Positions 36,996 to 49,603 of a stretch of DNA of 64,000 bases are shown in pieces. The DNA comes from Nostoc sp. UHCC 0302. GTDB lineage: Bacteria > Cyanobacteriota > Cyanobacteriia > Cyanobacteriales > Nostocaceae. How positions within the stretch are numbered: the first letter of the stretch is position 1; each line of letters opens with the position of its first letter. The notes beneath the pieces were generated by a model. That model saw nothing but the letters and a program-made list of their open reading frames with translations, made no database searches and had not been told where the DNA came from. The stretch spans positions 1,614,501 through 1,678,500 of the forward strand of contig NZ_CP151099.1 in the NCBI RefSeq assembly GCF_038096175.1, given 5' to 3'. The position numbers and the translations under genes were made by a program.

Positions 36996-37048
36996 AAATT
37001 ATGCCCCTTAAAGAGCATTACAGACATACTCTTTAAGGGGCATAATTT
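36996..37048. terminator. Strong bidirectional hairpin below the second PEP-CTERM gene
   Basis: A perfect 20-bp stem, AAATTATGCCCCTTAAAGAG (36996-37015) with its complement at 37029-37048, separated by a 13-base loop. It lies about 50 bases past the stop codon of the 37101 gene. The arms end in A/T runs, so it can terminate in either direction. Confidence 0.8.
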
Positions 37049-37100
37049 TTAGCACCGAAACCCGAATGGGTGTCAATTAGGATGATAACTAGTGAATTTA

Positions 37101-37649
37101 CTACGCTTTTTGGGAAACTGCTTGCTTACGCTTCATCCACAAACCCAACCCAAAAGCCAACATTGAACCACTGATTGTAAAGGGTTCGGGAACGGATGCT
37201 GGGAGTGTACCAGAAAAGGTTGTTGCTGTACCAGTAGGGTTTCGGCGGATAATATCCCACTGAAGCTGACCAAGTGTTGTCACAGAACTAAAAATGGAAA
37301 ATTTACCGAATGTAGACAGTGTGTTTACTTTTCCAGTTTGAGCAAAGTTTATCAAATTCAAAGTCACAAAGTCAGGTTCTATCGTTACCGCTGACAGCCT
37401 ATTTGGGTAGTCAGTAGTCACGTTAGTTACACCCTCCAATCCTGATAAATTTATTAATGAACCAACTCTCAGTCTTTCAAAATCACCTGGAAGGTTAGCA
37501 GAATCAAACTTGAGCGCGTAATCAAATCTGTTGCCAGATTGGCCCAAAAATGTAACACTAGCTGCTTGTGCTGAATTAGCACCAACAGCAGCGAAAGAGA
37601 TTGCAACACCAGCAGTAGCAACACCTAACTGTTTAAGTAATTTCATCAA
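37101..37649 (-). CDS. PEP-CTERM sorting-signal protein (2)
   Basis: 182 residues. Signal peptide KLLKQLGVATAGVAISFAAV ends at SAQA-A. The mature domain has a cohesin-like or beta-sandwich look (GLEGVTNVTTDY, IEPDFVTLNLINFAQTGKVNTLSTF). The C-terminus carries VPEP, then GSMLAFGLGLWMKRKQ. The signal peptide and tail are nearly the same as in the gene at 36090, while the middle domains differ, so the genes share targeting modules rather than function. Confidence 0.88.
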   Translation of the reverse strand: MMKLLKQLGVATAGVAISFAAVGANSAQAASVTFLGQSGNRFDYALKFDSANLPGDFERLRVGSLINLSGLEGVTNVTTDYPNRLSAVTIEPDFVTLNLINFAQTGKVNTLSTFGKFSIFSSVTTLGQLQWDIIRRNPTGTATTFSGTLPASVPEPFTISGSMLAFGLGLWMKRKQAVSQKA

Positions 37650-37911
37650 AAATTTTTCCTATAATTTTTGCTAATCACAGTACAAGCTCTTAAATGAAGC
37701 TATAAAGAATTTATTCTGTTTATATTTTTATACATAGAGGGAAAAAGCATGATTGATGAAATCTTCACTTTTTTCCATTATTCATGAAGTTAGTGTAAAT
37801 AGATACTGCACTGCTCAGTTGAATCTGCATACGTAAAACAACTGTGATTTTGATAAATTTTAGTTCTTGACTGCGTTTTTTCTTAGGTAAGCAAAATTTA
37901 GCAGAAGGGAG
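37650..37911 (-). promoter_or_regulatory. Upstream region conserved with the other PEP-CTERM gene
   Basis: The stretch 37650-37800 resembles 36669-36830. Shared motifs, read on the plus strand, include GTACAAGCTC, TAAAGAAT, GGAAAAAG followed by GATTG, and ATTCATGAAGTTA, in the same order and spacing. This suggests a duplicated promoter and leader. No -10/-35 boxes are assigned. Confidence 0.5.
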
Positions 37912-37912
37912 A

Positions 37913-37947
37913 AGGGGTGTAAAAAAAGCTTCTTATCCTACACCCCT
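37913..37947 (-). terminator. Hairpin below the methyltransferase gene
   Basis: Stem AGGGGTGTA (37913-37921) with TACACCCCT (37939-37947). It starts 4 bases beyond the stop codon region at 37952. The loop contains a T run on the minus strand. Confidence 0.6.
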
Positions 37948-37951
37948 AAAC

Positions 37952-39133
37952 CTAAACTGGTGTCAATAAAATCAACTGCTGCTTGAGGAGCGTTCTAACT
38001 CCATCCAATCCCAATTGCACACCTGCTAAAATCTCTGCCACTGTTGAATTACCATCACATTTTTGTAGAAACTCAAACTCTGCTACTGACAAGTTGACGA
38101 TTTGGTAATCGTAATTAAAGAAACATTGACTAGGAAATCCATCAATACAAGGATTAAGTTCGGGAATTGCGGTTAATAGAGCGTTATCTTTTGACCAGTC
38201 GGCTTTAATTAGAGGAGGGCGACCCAGGAAAAACTCATAATGAGTAACTTCTGGATCTAGTAATTCTATCAAGCGGTAACGCTGGCGATCGCTCAATCCT
38301 TCTGCTCGTTCGATTAAATCTGGTGCTTTCGCCAAAAGTCTTTCTAAATCCCAAAAAGCTGGATTCGAGAAGCCAATAAACTCCAAGCCGGAAGTATCAA
38401 TTAATTCAAATAATGTTTCTATGTTGTAATCAATTTCTTGCGGATGAACATACATATCCGCAAAGTATTCATCCTTGTGGTTTTCTAGTGACCAACGCTG
38501 CTTATCGTATTTGACAATCCGGTTATTTTCTGGTAAGGAAGCAAATATTTGTCGTCCGACTTGGACACCATCGCGGTAATCGCCTTTTTTGTCACCTTGG
38601 AGAAGAGCGATCGCTTTTTGCATGAGTTGAATTTCCCAGCGCCCCAACTCTCCATAGACAAAAATGTGCATCAAACCACCTGGGGCTAATTTCTTCGCCA
38701 GGGCTTGAATACCACGAATTGGATCGGGGGTATGATGTAAAACCCCAACGCAGTTAATTAAATCAAATTCACCTGGTAACTGTTCCACATCGAACAAACT
38801 CAGGTGATGAAACTCGACGCGGTTAGCTCCAGAACGCTGACAACGTTCTTTTGCTACAGCCAAAGCGCCAGTACTCAGGTCAATTCCCACGACAGAAGCT
38901 TGCGGGTTGAGGTGAACCAAGTACTCTGTACCCACTCCCGTACCACAGCCAGCATCTAAAATGCGGATATCTTGCTTTTGGGGTTTTTGACCTGTGCAGA
39001 AGTTATAAGCGGCTAACCAATTCCAGCGCCAATTGTAGCCTGGAGGGGGTTCATCTAACAGGGCTTCTGGTGGAAAAGGGTAGGTGTTGTAGAGTTTGGC
39101 AACAGCAGCGCTAACAGTTTGGGAATCTGACAT
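37952..39133 (-). CDS. Class I SAM-dependent methyltransferase
   Basis: 393 residues from MSDSQTVS at 39133; the longer frame to 39232 adds an unlikely leader. The SAM-binding motif ILDAGCGTGVGTEYL is followed by VGIDLSTGALAVAKER and the acidic DLINCVGVLHHTPDP. The N-terminal LYNTYPFPPE segment and the C-terminal 60-residue wHTH-like tail (FLQKCDGNSTVAEILAGV) are features of a cyanobacterial methyltransferase group of unknown substrate. It is divergent from the comB-like gene with 124 bases between starts. Confidence 0.85.
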   Translation of the reverse strand: MSDSQTVSAAVAKLYNTYPFPPEALLDEPPPGYNWRWNWLAAYNFCTGQKPQKQDIRILDAGCGTGVGTEYLVHLNPQASVVGIDLSTGALAVAKERCQRSGANRVEFHHLSLFDVEQLPGEFDLINCVGVLHHTPDPIRGIQALAKKLAPGGLMHIFVYGELGRWEIQLMQKAIALLQGDKKGDYRDGVQVGRQIFASLPENNRIVKYDKQRWSLENHKDEYFADMYVHPQEIDYNIETLFELIDTSGLEFIGFSNPAFWDLERLLAKAPDLIERAEGLSDRQRYRLIELLDPEVTHYEFFLGRPPLIKADWSKDNALLTAIPELNPCIDGFPSQCFFNYDYQIVNLSVAEFEFLQKCDGNSTVAEILAGVQLGLDGVRTLLKQQLILLTPV

Positions 39134-39257
39134 GATGAGCAAAATTGTGGCAATTTTGAATTTAGTAAATGCTAGAGACTTGAGGTACATCAGGTAATCT
39201 ATTGTAGGACGGGCAAGATACCTATTCCACAATCAGATCAAGAATATTCAGACTAAT

Positions 39258-39983
39258 ATGATTTACGACCAGTCAGAGTTTGATTTATGTTGTGAGTGGG
39301 GTCTACATGGAGTTGCTCAACTGGCTCCGAACAGTGATGTAGTTGTAATAGTTGATATTCTGTCTTTTACAACTTGTGTAGAAATTGCCACTAACAACGG
39401 CGCGATAATTTTTCCCTATGCATATAAAGATGAATCAGTTGTAGATTATGCCAAGTCAGTGCAAGCAGAGTTGGCAAGTCATAGACAACGCTGGACTACA
39501 ACTGGATATTCGCTTTCACCAAAGTCAATAGAGCAGATTCCATCTGGAACTAGATTAGTTTTGCCTTCACCTAATGGTTCTTTTCTAACTTTAACAACTG
39601 GGAATAAACCAACTTTGGCTGGCTGCTTACGAAATTGCCAAGCTGTAGCGCAGTTTGCCCAAAAGTATGGCAATAAAATTGCAGTAATTCCTGGTGGTGA
39701 GAGATGGAAAGATGATGGTAGCCTACGACCTGCATTTGAAGATTTAATTGGTGCTGGGGCAATTCTTAGTTATTTGCATGGTAGTCTCTCACCAGAAGCT
39801 CAAATGGCTGTGGCGACGTTTCAGGCTTTTGAGCATGATTTTTTAGGGTACTTGCAAAAATGTAGTTCAGGTAAAGAGTTGATTGCAGCAGGTTTTGAAT
39901 CTGACGTTGAACTGGCTGCTGCCTACAATATTAGCGATTGCGTGCCTTTGTTTACTGATAATGCTTATGTCAAACAGCCATGA
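39258..39983 (+). CDS. comB: 2-phosphosulfolactate phosphatase family protein
   Basis: 241 residues. VVIVDILSFTTCVEIATNNGA near the N-terminus, LPSPNGSFLT and IPGGERWKDDGSLRPAFEDLIGAGAI match the ComB family. In methanogens ComB makes sulfolactate for coenzyme M. Cyanobacteria do not make coenzyme M, so the phosphatase probably acts on another phosphorylated acid. The Mg-binding aspartates in DGSLRPAFEDLIGAG are present. Confidence 0.85.
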   Translation: MIYDQSEFDLCCEWGLHGVAQLAPNSDVVVIVDILSFTTCVEIATNNGAIIFPYAYKDESVVDYAKSVQAELASHRQRWTTTGYSLSPKSIEQIPSGTRLVLPSPNGSFLTLTTGNKPTLAGCLRNCQAVAQFAQKYGNKIAVIPGGERWKDDGSLRPAFEDLIGAGAILSYLHGSLSPEAQMAVATFQAFEHDFLGYLQKCSSGKELIAAGFESDVELAAAYNISDCVPLFTDNAYVKQP

Positions 39984-40017
39984 GCAGCAATTCAAAATTC
40001 TCAGCTACAGGGTTACA

Positions 40018-40548
40018 TCAAAGGTCACATTGATTGGTTTGGCAATATTTTGCGTTATCTATAAACTCTTGTAAATTCCTTAAAGGAATTATCTGAAATG
40101 ATGACCCACCCTGCACTTCAGCAGTGATGTAAGCAAACTTTTGCCCGCGATAATACTGGTCACGACCAATTTTGATCACATATCGAGACTTCTGGAAGTC
40201 GGTGGCAATGTCCGAATTATAAATATTTTGTAATAATTTTACTGCTCTGGCATTCTTTGTGGTGAATTTGAGGCGATTATCACCACTAACTGTTATTCCC
40301 TCTTTAGTCACTGTCCCATTTTGAGAGGTGACATCAGTATAAAAGTATAATTTTCCCTTTGTACCGTCATAACCGTGGGCTTCGCTGTTGTATCTCAGAG
40401 TTGGTAGTTGAGATTTGGTCTTTGCCCATTGGACAACAGTGCTAATGTTTTGTCCTGGAAGCGCATTTGCAGGAGCAACAGCCAAAATAATACCTATGGC
40501 AGATAAAGTAGCACTGATTAAATTATTGTGGCTATAAATTTTATACAT
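40018..40548 (-). CDS. Secreted hypothetical protein
   Basis: 176 residues. The signal peptide (LISATLSAIGIILAVAPANA) ends with a clear ANA-L cut. The mature domain is beta-rich (KGKLYFYTDVTSQNGTVTKEGITV, YRGQKFAYITAEVQGGSSFQIIPL) and carries two cysteines near the end (YCQTNQC). Not recognised as a named family. It is convergent with comB, 34 bases apart. Confidence 0.65.
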   Translation of the reverse strand: MYKIYSHNNLISATLSAIGIILAVAPANALPGQNISTVVQWAKTKSQLPTLRYNSEAHGYDGTKGKLYFYTDVTSQNGTVTKEGITVSGDNRLKFTTKNARAVKLLQNIYNSDIATDFQKSRYVIKIGRDQYYRGQKFAYITAEVQGGSSFQIIPLRNLQEFIDNAKYCQTNQCDL

Positions 40549-44355
<3,807 letters not shown>

Positions 44356-44726
44356 GAACTAGGGACTGGGGTATTAGGGAATAGAAATTATAATTCTCTT
44401 CCCAATGCCCCCTTCCCAATGCCCTATGCCCTATTCGCAACCTTTCGTAATAATGCTTTCAGAATACTAAATCTGAAAATTAATATTACAAAGTATTAAG
44501 AGCAGTCATAAATGCTCAACAGAATGCCGGAAAATGTTTTGCGGAAGGTAGCTGAGTTTAAAAGCTTGTGTACTTGTATTAAGTCAAGCAAACTCGTAAT
44601 CTATTAGCAATAGCAGTTATTTAACTGTTGTCTCTAAGAAGACGAGAAAATAATCTCAGTCAACCAAATTCAAGTCGCACCAGTTTAATCAAATCCTGGT
44701 TTCATTCGTACTGGAGGAATCCATTA
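44356..44726. other. apcE-apcA spacer
   Basis: 371 bases. The first 90 contain GGGACTGGGGTATTAGGG and complementary CCCAATGCCC heptamer-like repeats that can pair as a hairpin. The second half probably contains the apcA promoter and a long leader. GGAGG lies just before the apcA ATG. An upstream in-frame TTG at 44628 is not the start. Confidence 0.5.
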
Positions 44727-45212
44727 ATGAGTATCGTCACGAAGTCCATCGTGAATGCTGATGCAGAGGCTCGCTATCTCAGCCCTGGTGAATTAGATCG
44801 GATCAAAAACTTTGTTGCTAGTGGTGAGCGCCGTCTGCGGATTGCTCAAATTTTGACAGAAAATCGCGAACGTCTGGTTAAGCAAGCTGGCGATCAACTG
44901 TTCCAAAAGCGTCCTGATGTTGTGTCTCCTGGTGGTAACGCTTACGGTCAAGAATTGACCGCTACTTGTCTGCGTGACCTAGATTACTACCTCCGCCTCG
45001 TCACCTACGGTATCGTTGCTGGTGATGTCACCCCCATCGAAGAAATCGGTGTTATTGGCGCTCGTGAACTCTACAAGTCCTTGGGAACTCCTATTGAGGG
45101 TGTTGCTGAAGGTATCCGCGGACTGAAGAATGTATCTGCTACACTGCTGTCTGGTGATGACGCAGCTGAAGCTGGTAACTACTTCGACTACCTAATTGGC
45201 GCTTTGCTGTAG
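44727..45212 (+). CDS. apcA: Allophycocyanin alpha subunit
   Basis: 161 residues from the ATG at 44727, which follows GGAGGAATCCATTA. It binds phycocyanobilin at C81 ([13 protein letters not shown]). [26 protein letters not shown] is the classic ApcA N-terminus. It pairs with ApcB to build core trimers. An apparent 33-residue extension upstream comes from leader sequence and has no support. Confidence 0.98.
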   Translation: MSIVTKSIVNADAEARYLSPGELDRIKNFVASGERRLRIAQILTENRERLVKQAGDQLFQKRPDVVSPGGNAYGQELTATCLRDLDYYLRLVTYGIVAGDVTPIEEIGVIGARELYKSLGTPIEGVAEGIRGLKNVSATLLSGDDAAEAGNYFDYLIGALL

Positions 45213-45280
45213 GGCGAAGCTGTTTCCTCGGCACGAAACACGAAGTATTGCAATACTGTTGGAAATAAGGAAATAACAAC

Positions 45281-45769
45281 ATGGCTCAAGATGCAATTAC
45301 CGCTGTAATTAATTCTGCGGACGTTCAAGGTAAGTACCTCGACAGTAGCGCTTTAGAGAAGCTGAAAGTTTACTTCTCTACAGGCGAACTGCGCGTACGT
45401 GCTGCTAGCACCATCAGCGCTAACGCAGCTGCGATCGTCAAAGAAGCTGTAGCAAAGTCTTTGCTATACTCTGACATCACCCGTCCCGGTGGCAATATGT
45501 ACACCACCCGTCGCTATGCTGCTTGCATCCGCGATTTGGACTACTACCTGCGCTATGCTACCTACGCTATGTTGGCTGGAGATCCTTCCATCCTAGATGA
45601 GCGTGTGTTGAATGGTTTGAAAGAAACCTACAACTCTTTGGGTGTTCCCGTTGGTGCTACCGTGCAAGCTATCCAATCTATTAAAGAAGTAACTTCTAGC
45701 TTGGTAGGTTCTGAAGCTGGTAAGGAAATGGGCGTTTACTTAGACTATATCTCTTCTGGCTTAAGCTAG
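45281..45769 (+). CDS. apcB: Allophycocyanin beta subunit
   Basis: 162 residues. Chromophore cysteine C82 is in [14 protein letters not shown]. The asparagine that is usually gamma-N-methylated is N72 in RPGGNMY. It forms the alpha-beta monomer with ApcA. It lies 68 bases downstream of apcA, with GGAAATAAGGA before the ATG, so the two are surely co-transcribed. Confidence 0.98.
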   Translation: MAQDAITAVINSADVQGKYLDSSALEKLKVYFSTGELRVRAASTISANAAAIVKEAVAKSLLYSDITRPGGNMYTTRRYAACIRDLDYYLRYATYAMLAGDPSILDERVLNGLKETYNSLGVPVGATVQAIQSIKEVTSSLVGSEAGKEMGVYLDYISSGLS

Positions 45770-45996
45770 GAGTTGGTTTGCGCTTAAGAATTTAGGTGCG
45801 GCTGTATTAAGGTCTGGAAATCAATCGTGAGTGCTAGAACGTTTTATTGCTTACTTTGATTAAATATTCACTGATGAGTGTTAGCGGTCTAGTATTGATG
45901 TTTGATTTCCAGCCTTGGAATGAATAATTTAAGATTTGCACTCAAAATATTGAGATAAAAAAAGTTTCCACAAATACTACAGGAGATTCACAAAAT

Positions 45997-46203
45997 ATGG
46001 CTCGTTTGTTTAAAATTACTGCACTTGTTCCTAGCCAAACCCGAATTCGTACCCAACGCGAACTGCAAAATACTTACTTCACCAAGCTAGTTCCCTATGA
46101 GAACTGGTTCCGTGAACAGCAACGGATTCAAAAAGCAGGCGGCAAAATTATCAAAGTGGAACTAGCCACTGGTAAGCAAGGTGCTAACGCTGGATTGTCA
46201 TAG
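45997..46203 (+). CDS. apcC: Phycobilisome 7.8-kDa core linker
   Basis: 68 residues, a CpcD/ApcC-type domain: MARLFKITALVPSQTRIRTQRELQNTYFTKLV. It caps or stabilises allophycocyanin trimers. The 227-base spacer after apcB may carry a processing site or attenuator, as apcC is less abundant than apcAB in known systems. A ribosome-binding site AGGAGA lies upstream. Confidence 0.97.
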   Translation: MARLFKITALVPSQTRIRTQRELQNTYFTKLVPYENWFREQQRIQKAGGKIIKVELATGKQGANAGLS

Positions 46204-46239
46204 TTTTTGTAAAAAGAAAATTATTGTAGGGAATTGTTG

Positions 46240-46265
46240 AGAGGTCAAAAAAGACCTCTTTTTTA
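46240..46265 (+). terminator. Rho-independent terminator of the apc operon
   Basis: Stem AGAGGTC (46240-46246), loop of six A, GACCTCT (46253-46259), then a T tract. It lies 36 bases past the apcC stop and just before the convergent oxygenase gene. Confidence 0.92.
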
Positions 46266-46269
46266 TTGC

Positions 46270-47280
46270 TTATTCCAATTTGGTATTAAATATATTTATG
46301 AGGCGATAACCGCGAGTGTAAAGTGGAACTGGAGAACTAGGTTTCTGCCTGTTCTTAGCCTGTTCAACAGTTTCATCAAACACAATTAGCGTTTCTTTAC
46401 CAACCTTGAGCCAATCTTCATAAGGTACACTCATATCTTCTTCAACACCACCACTGCTCGGTGCTACCATTGCCCGATAAGCTTCATTAAATTTCCTACG
46501 GAACCGGAAATCTACTGATATTCTTAGACCTTCAGTTTTTCGTCTAACTGTTTGGTGCAATCCACGGGCATCATTAAAGTACATCGTGCCGTGTCGTAGT
46601 TGTGCTTCTGTGTAAGAAACCACCATTGGAATATCCCGTCCTTCATCGAAGTCTGACATCACCCGCATAGCCTGTAGTTCCATCTGACGGGGCATTTCAC
46701 CCGCTTCTATAGTGATATTATCAATGTCACCAAACAGTGGCAAAATTACTACAGTGGCATCAGCGGGAACACCTGCCCAAACATCGCTGTGGCACTTGGA
46801 ACTAGCAAAAGGCAGACGTGTCTTTTCTATATCAGTCTTACCATAGACCATGCGGAGATTTACTGGTAAATCCACTGCATCAATCAAGTCTTGCCCTCCC
46901 AGTTGGCAAAAAGCCTCAGCAACACTTTTTTGAAATAGGTTAAATGCTAGAGTATGTTCTCGCTTGGGCATTAAAAGACCTGTACCAGTGTAGTTCGGCA
47001 AAGTATTTCTGGCTTCTAATAGCCGTTGAAGCATTTCAGCTTCTGAAAGAATGATTGGACTATTTAGACATTCTGAAATATAAGCCGCAGCAGCAACTTG
47101 GATCTGCTGGAATAACTCAGGCTTTAATTTGTGTTCAAACAGTAGTCGGTACTGTCGCCTTGTAGCCATGCTATCAGCAAGCTGATCAAACAGGCGATCG
47201 CCAAGCTCAGAGAATGCGATCGCACGTTCATATTGTAATTGATTACACACTGATGATTCTCTTAACAGTTCTTCTAGCAT
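46270..47280 (-). CDS. 2-oxoglutarate/Fe(II)-dependent oxygenase-like protein
   Basis: 336 residues, no signal peptide. The iron facial triad is visible as H164-x-D166 (KCHSDVWAG) and H242 (RGLHQT), with R253 (GLRIS) well placed for 2-oxoglutarate. GTMYFNDARGLHQT and RISVDFRFRRKF match the jelly-roll strands that carry the distal histidine and arginine. It is of phytanoyl-CoA dioxygenase or related type by layout; the family assignment is inference. Divergent from the methyltransferase/diiron oxidase pair across a 600-base AT-rich gap. The substrate is unknown, and hydroxylation or oxidative tailoring is likely. Confidence 0.65.
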   Translation of the reverse strand: MLEELLRESSVCNQLQYERAIAFSELGDRLFDQLADSMATRRQYRLLFEHKLKPELFQQIQVAAAAYISECLNSPIILSEAEMLQRLLEARNTLPNYTGTGLLMPKREHTLAFNLFQKSVAEAFCQLGGQDLIDAVDLPVNLRMVYGKTDIEKTRLPFASSKCHSDVWAGVPADATVVILPLFGDIDNITIEAGEMPRQMELQAMRVMSDFDEGRDIPMVVSYTEAQLRHGTMYFNDARGLHQTVRRKTEGLRISVDFRFRRKFNEAYRAMVAPSSGGVEEDMSVPYEDWLKVGKETLIVFDETVEQAKNRQKPSSPVPLYTRGYRLINIFNTKLE

Positions 47281-47881
47281 CGTTTCTCCTGCAGCTGTTT
47301 TAAATTAACTAAATTATTTATCAATACAAAAAAGATTTATTTGTAAAACAAATCTGACTTTTATAAATTAGCAATGTAATTTTATTTATACCTCCTAAAA
47401 TATACTGCTTTTTATTTATTATTTGTTTGGAGTCAAAGAGCATTTGCAACTAATATTTTTTAATATTTATAAAATTTTTAAATACGCTAATAAAACTAGT
47501 TTAAACAAATCTATATTTATGAATTTTAATCCTACAAGATTTATAAAGATAGATTTATTTAGCTGTTTTTATTTAAAGAAATTAAAAAGTAGTTAGCTAG
47601 GCAAATTGACTTTTTCTTTAAAACTAGAATTTTTTGCTGTCTGTAAGTCATCAAGAATATAAAAATAAGTAAATTCAACATTATCAATCAAAAAAGCAAA
47701 TGTTAGAAGATAAATAGATTGTTTTATTTGAGAAGACAAAATTTGAAATACATACGCTATTTTTGGATGAAAAACTAGGACTAATAGCTAGCCTATCGAT
47801 GATATTCATTCGCAGATCCAAGACAATTTTATATATTTAGCTGAATTTCAACAAAAATAACCCAAATGTAAATAGTTGAAA
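47281..47881. other. AT-rich divergent intergenic region
   Basis: 600 bases of very AT-rich DNA between the oxygenase and the methyltransferase gene, clearly lower in GC than the flanking apc genes. It must contain both promoters. Many A/T runs are present but no specific operator is recognised. The composition fits horizontally acquired or silenced DNA. Confidence 0.5.
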
Positions 47882-48652
47882 ATGTCAAATTTAACTCATA
47901 AAAACTCAACTAGAAACTTATATAATCACACAGCATCAGATTGGATTAGAGGAGAACCCAGTTCTCTCTCAGACTTTACAGCACGCCCTTTTGTACTAGA
48001 GCTTTGTGAGCCTGTAGCTGGGTTAAGAGTACTCGACCTTGGTTGTGGTGAAGGTTATTGCAGCCGAGAGCTACGGCGACGTGGTGCTGAACGTGTACAT
48101 GGTATAGACCTTTCTCAAAGCATGATTGAAGCAGCTAGTTTGCAAGAAGTAGAAGATGCTTTGGGTATTAGCTACGAAGTAGGATGTGCTACTAACCTCA
48201 AACAGTTTGATGATAGTGAATTTGACTTAGTTGTTGCAGTATTTTTATTCAACTATTTAACAATTGCTCAGACCCAGGAATGCATGGCGGAAATTATACG
48301 TATTCTTCGCCCTGGCGGCCGATTCGTATTCAGTGTTCCCCATCCATCCTTTCCCTATATGCGTGAGGCAGCATACCCGTTTTATTTTCAAGTTGAAGGT
48401 AAAGGCTACTTTAGTAAGCGAGACCAGCAGTTTCCAGGTCGTATTTGGAAACGAGACGGCTCTTGGCTCAATGTTCAATTAATTCACAAAACTCTTGAGG
48501 ATTATTTTAATGCTCTTAAAGTTGCTGGCTTTAATACAATGCCATCGCTACGGGAATTACGTGTTACTCCCGAACATATCGCTCTAGACGAATCATTTTT
48601 TAAACCTTTATTTGACCAACCACTTCATTTAGCTATACAAGTATCACGATGA
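47882..48652 (+). CDS. SAM-dependent methyltransferase (Methyltransf_11 type)
   Basis: 256 residues from the ATG at 47882; an in-frame TTG six bases earlier is possible. Motif I is VLDLGCGEGYCSREL, followed by GIDLSQSMIEAA, FDLVVAVFLFNYL and the post-core LRPGGRFVFSVPHPSFP. It is a class I small-molecule methyltransferase rather than an RNA enzyme. The stop overlaps the start of the diiron oxidase gene by four bases (ATGA), so the two are translationally coupled and probably act in one pathway. Confidence 0.85.
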   Translation: MSNLTHKNSTRNLYNHTASDWIRGEPSSLSDFTARPFVLELCEPVAGLRVLDLGCGEGYCSRELRRRGAERVHGIDLSQSMIEAASLQEVEDALGISYEVGCATNLKQFDDSEFDLVVAVFLFNYLTIAQTQECMAEIIRILRPGGRFVFSVPHPSFPYMREAAYPFYFQVEGKGYFSKRDQQFPGRIWKRDGSWLNVQLIHKTLEDYFNALKVAGFNTMPSLRELRVTPEHIALDESFFKPLFDQPLHLAIQVSR

Positions 48653-49368
48653 CACAGATATATTCTTTAGTGAAAAATCCCTTCCGTGAAATCACGGTTA
48701 ATCATCCTCTATGGAACCATGAGTTTCTCATCCGCTGTCGTACTGAAAATTTATTTCTCGCAGACGTACAGTTGCTAGCTGTTCAAATGTACAAATTTTC
48801 CAAAGAATTTAATCGAATTCTGGCTAGTATCTTGGCTTGCTGCCAAGATGAAACCACACAGTTAGTAATCTTAGAAAATTTATTTGACGAAATGGGACAG
48901 GGCGATGTCACTCAGTCTCATCCAGAATTGTTTCGGCGATTTACCCGCGCACTTGGCATTGATGACGAAACTTTAGCAGCACTACCCACTGCTCCTGAAA
49001 CTCGCGCCCTCATTGAAACTTACTTGAGTATTCCACATAAGTACGGCTATTTAGCTGCACTGGGTGCTGTTTGTTATGCTTCTGAAGGAATTGTTAGCTC
49101 GTTGTATACACAACTATACAAAGGAATTATTGGTGCTGCGCCTTTGCCGAAAGAATCGCTGATATTTTTTGAAGTCCATATTGATGTAGACGATAGCCAT
49201 GCAGCAAAGCTTGCAGCAGCGATTGAACCTCGGATTACAATGCGTGAAGAGGAGATTGTAAAGCAGGCTATTGTTGAGGCAATGGATGCCCGTGTCCAAT
49301 TTTTTAATGGAATTTACCGACAAAGCTCTAAATATAACTTGTCTCATCATTCTTTACTCTTTACTTAA
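48649..49368 (+). CDS. Heme-oxygenase-like diiron oxidase (HDO type)
   Basis: 239 residues, all helical. Candidate diiron ligands are E81 and H91 in ENLFDEMGQGDVTQSH, E146 in YASEG, and H177-x3-D181-x2-H184 in FFEVHIDVDDSH. The last motif has the spacing of H174/D178/H181 in Chlamydia CADD. Relatives with this fold include UndA, BesC and SznF, which carry out unusual O2-dependent C-C or N-oxidation chemistry, and CADD, which makes p-aminobenzoate. It is not TenA, because the cysteine is absent. Translationally coupled to the methyltransferase. The product is unknown. Confidence 0.75.
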   Translation: MTQIYSLVKNPFREITVNHPLWNHEFLIRCRTENLFLADVQLLAVQMYKFSKEFNRILASILACCQDETTQLVILENLFDEMGQGDVTQSHPELFRRFTRALGIDDETLAALPTAPETRALIETYLSIPHKYGYLAALGAVCYASEGIVSSLYTQLYKGIIGAAPLPKESLIFFEVHIDVDDSHAAKLAAAIEPRITMREEEIVKQAIVEAMDARVQFFNGIYRQSSKYNLSHHSLLFT

Positions 49369-49603
49369 TAATTAACTTTAGGACACTTAGTAAGTAAAAA
49401 TACGGTTGCTTAAAGCCTATTTTGCACCAATACAATACAGATATATTATTCTAATTTTTGCTTTTTTTTGAAACTGGAGACTAAATCAACTCAAGAGTTG
49501 CAACCGAAGAAATAGTTACTTAAATAACTTGTTTAGAGCATTAGTTATCCAGTCTCAGTTATATTCACAAAGCAAAATTTAGTTGTAGCAACAGGAGGCT
49601 TCC

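Noticed and set aside
44628-44726. 33-residue N-terminal extension of apcA
   Set aside because: The ATG at 44727 has a strong GGAGG site and gives the exact conserved ApcA N-terminus.
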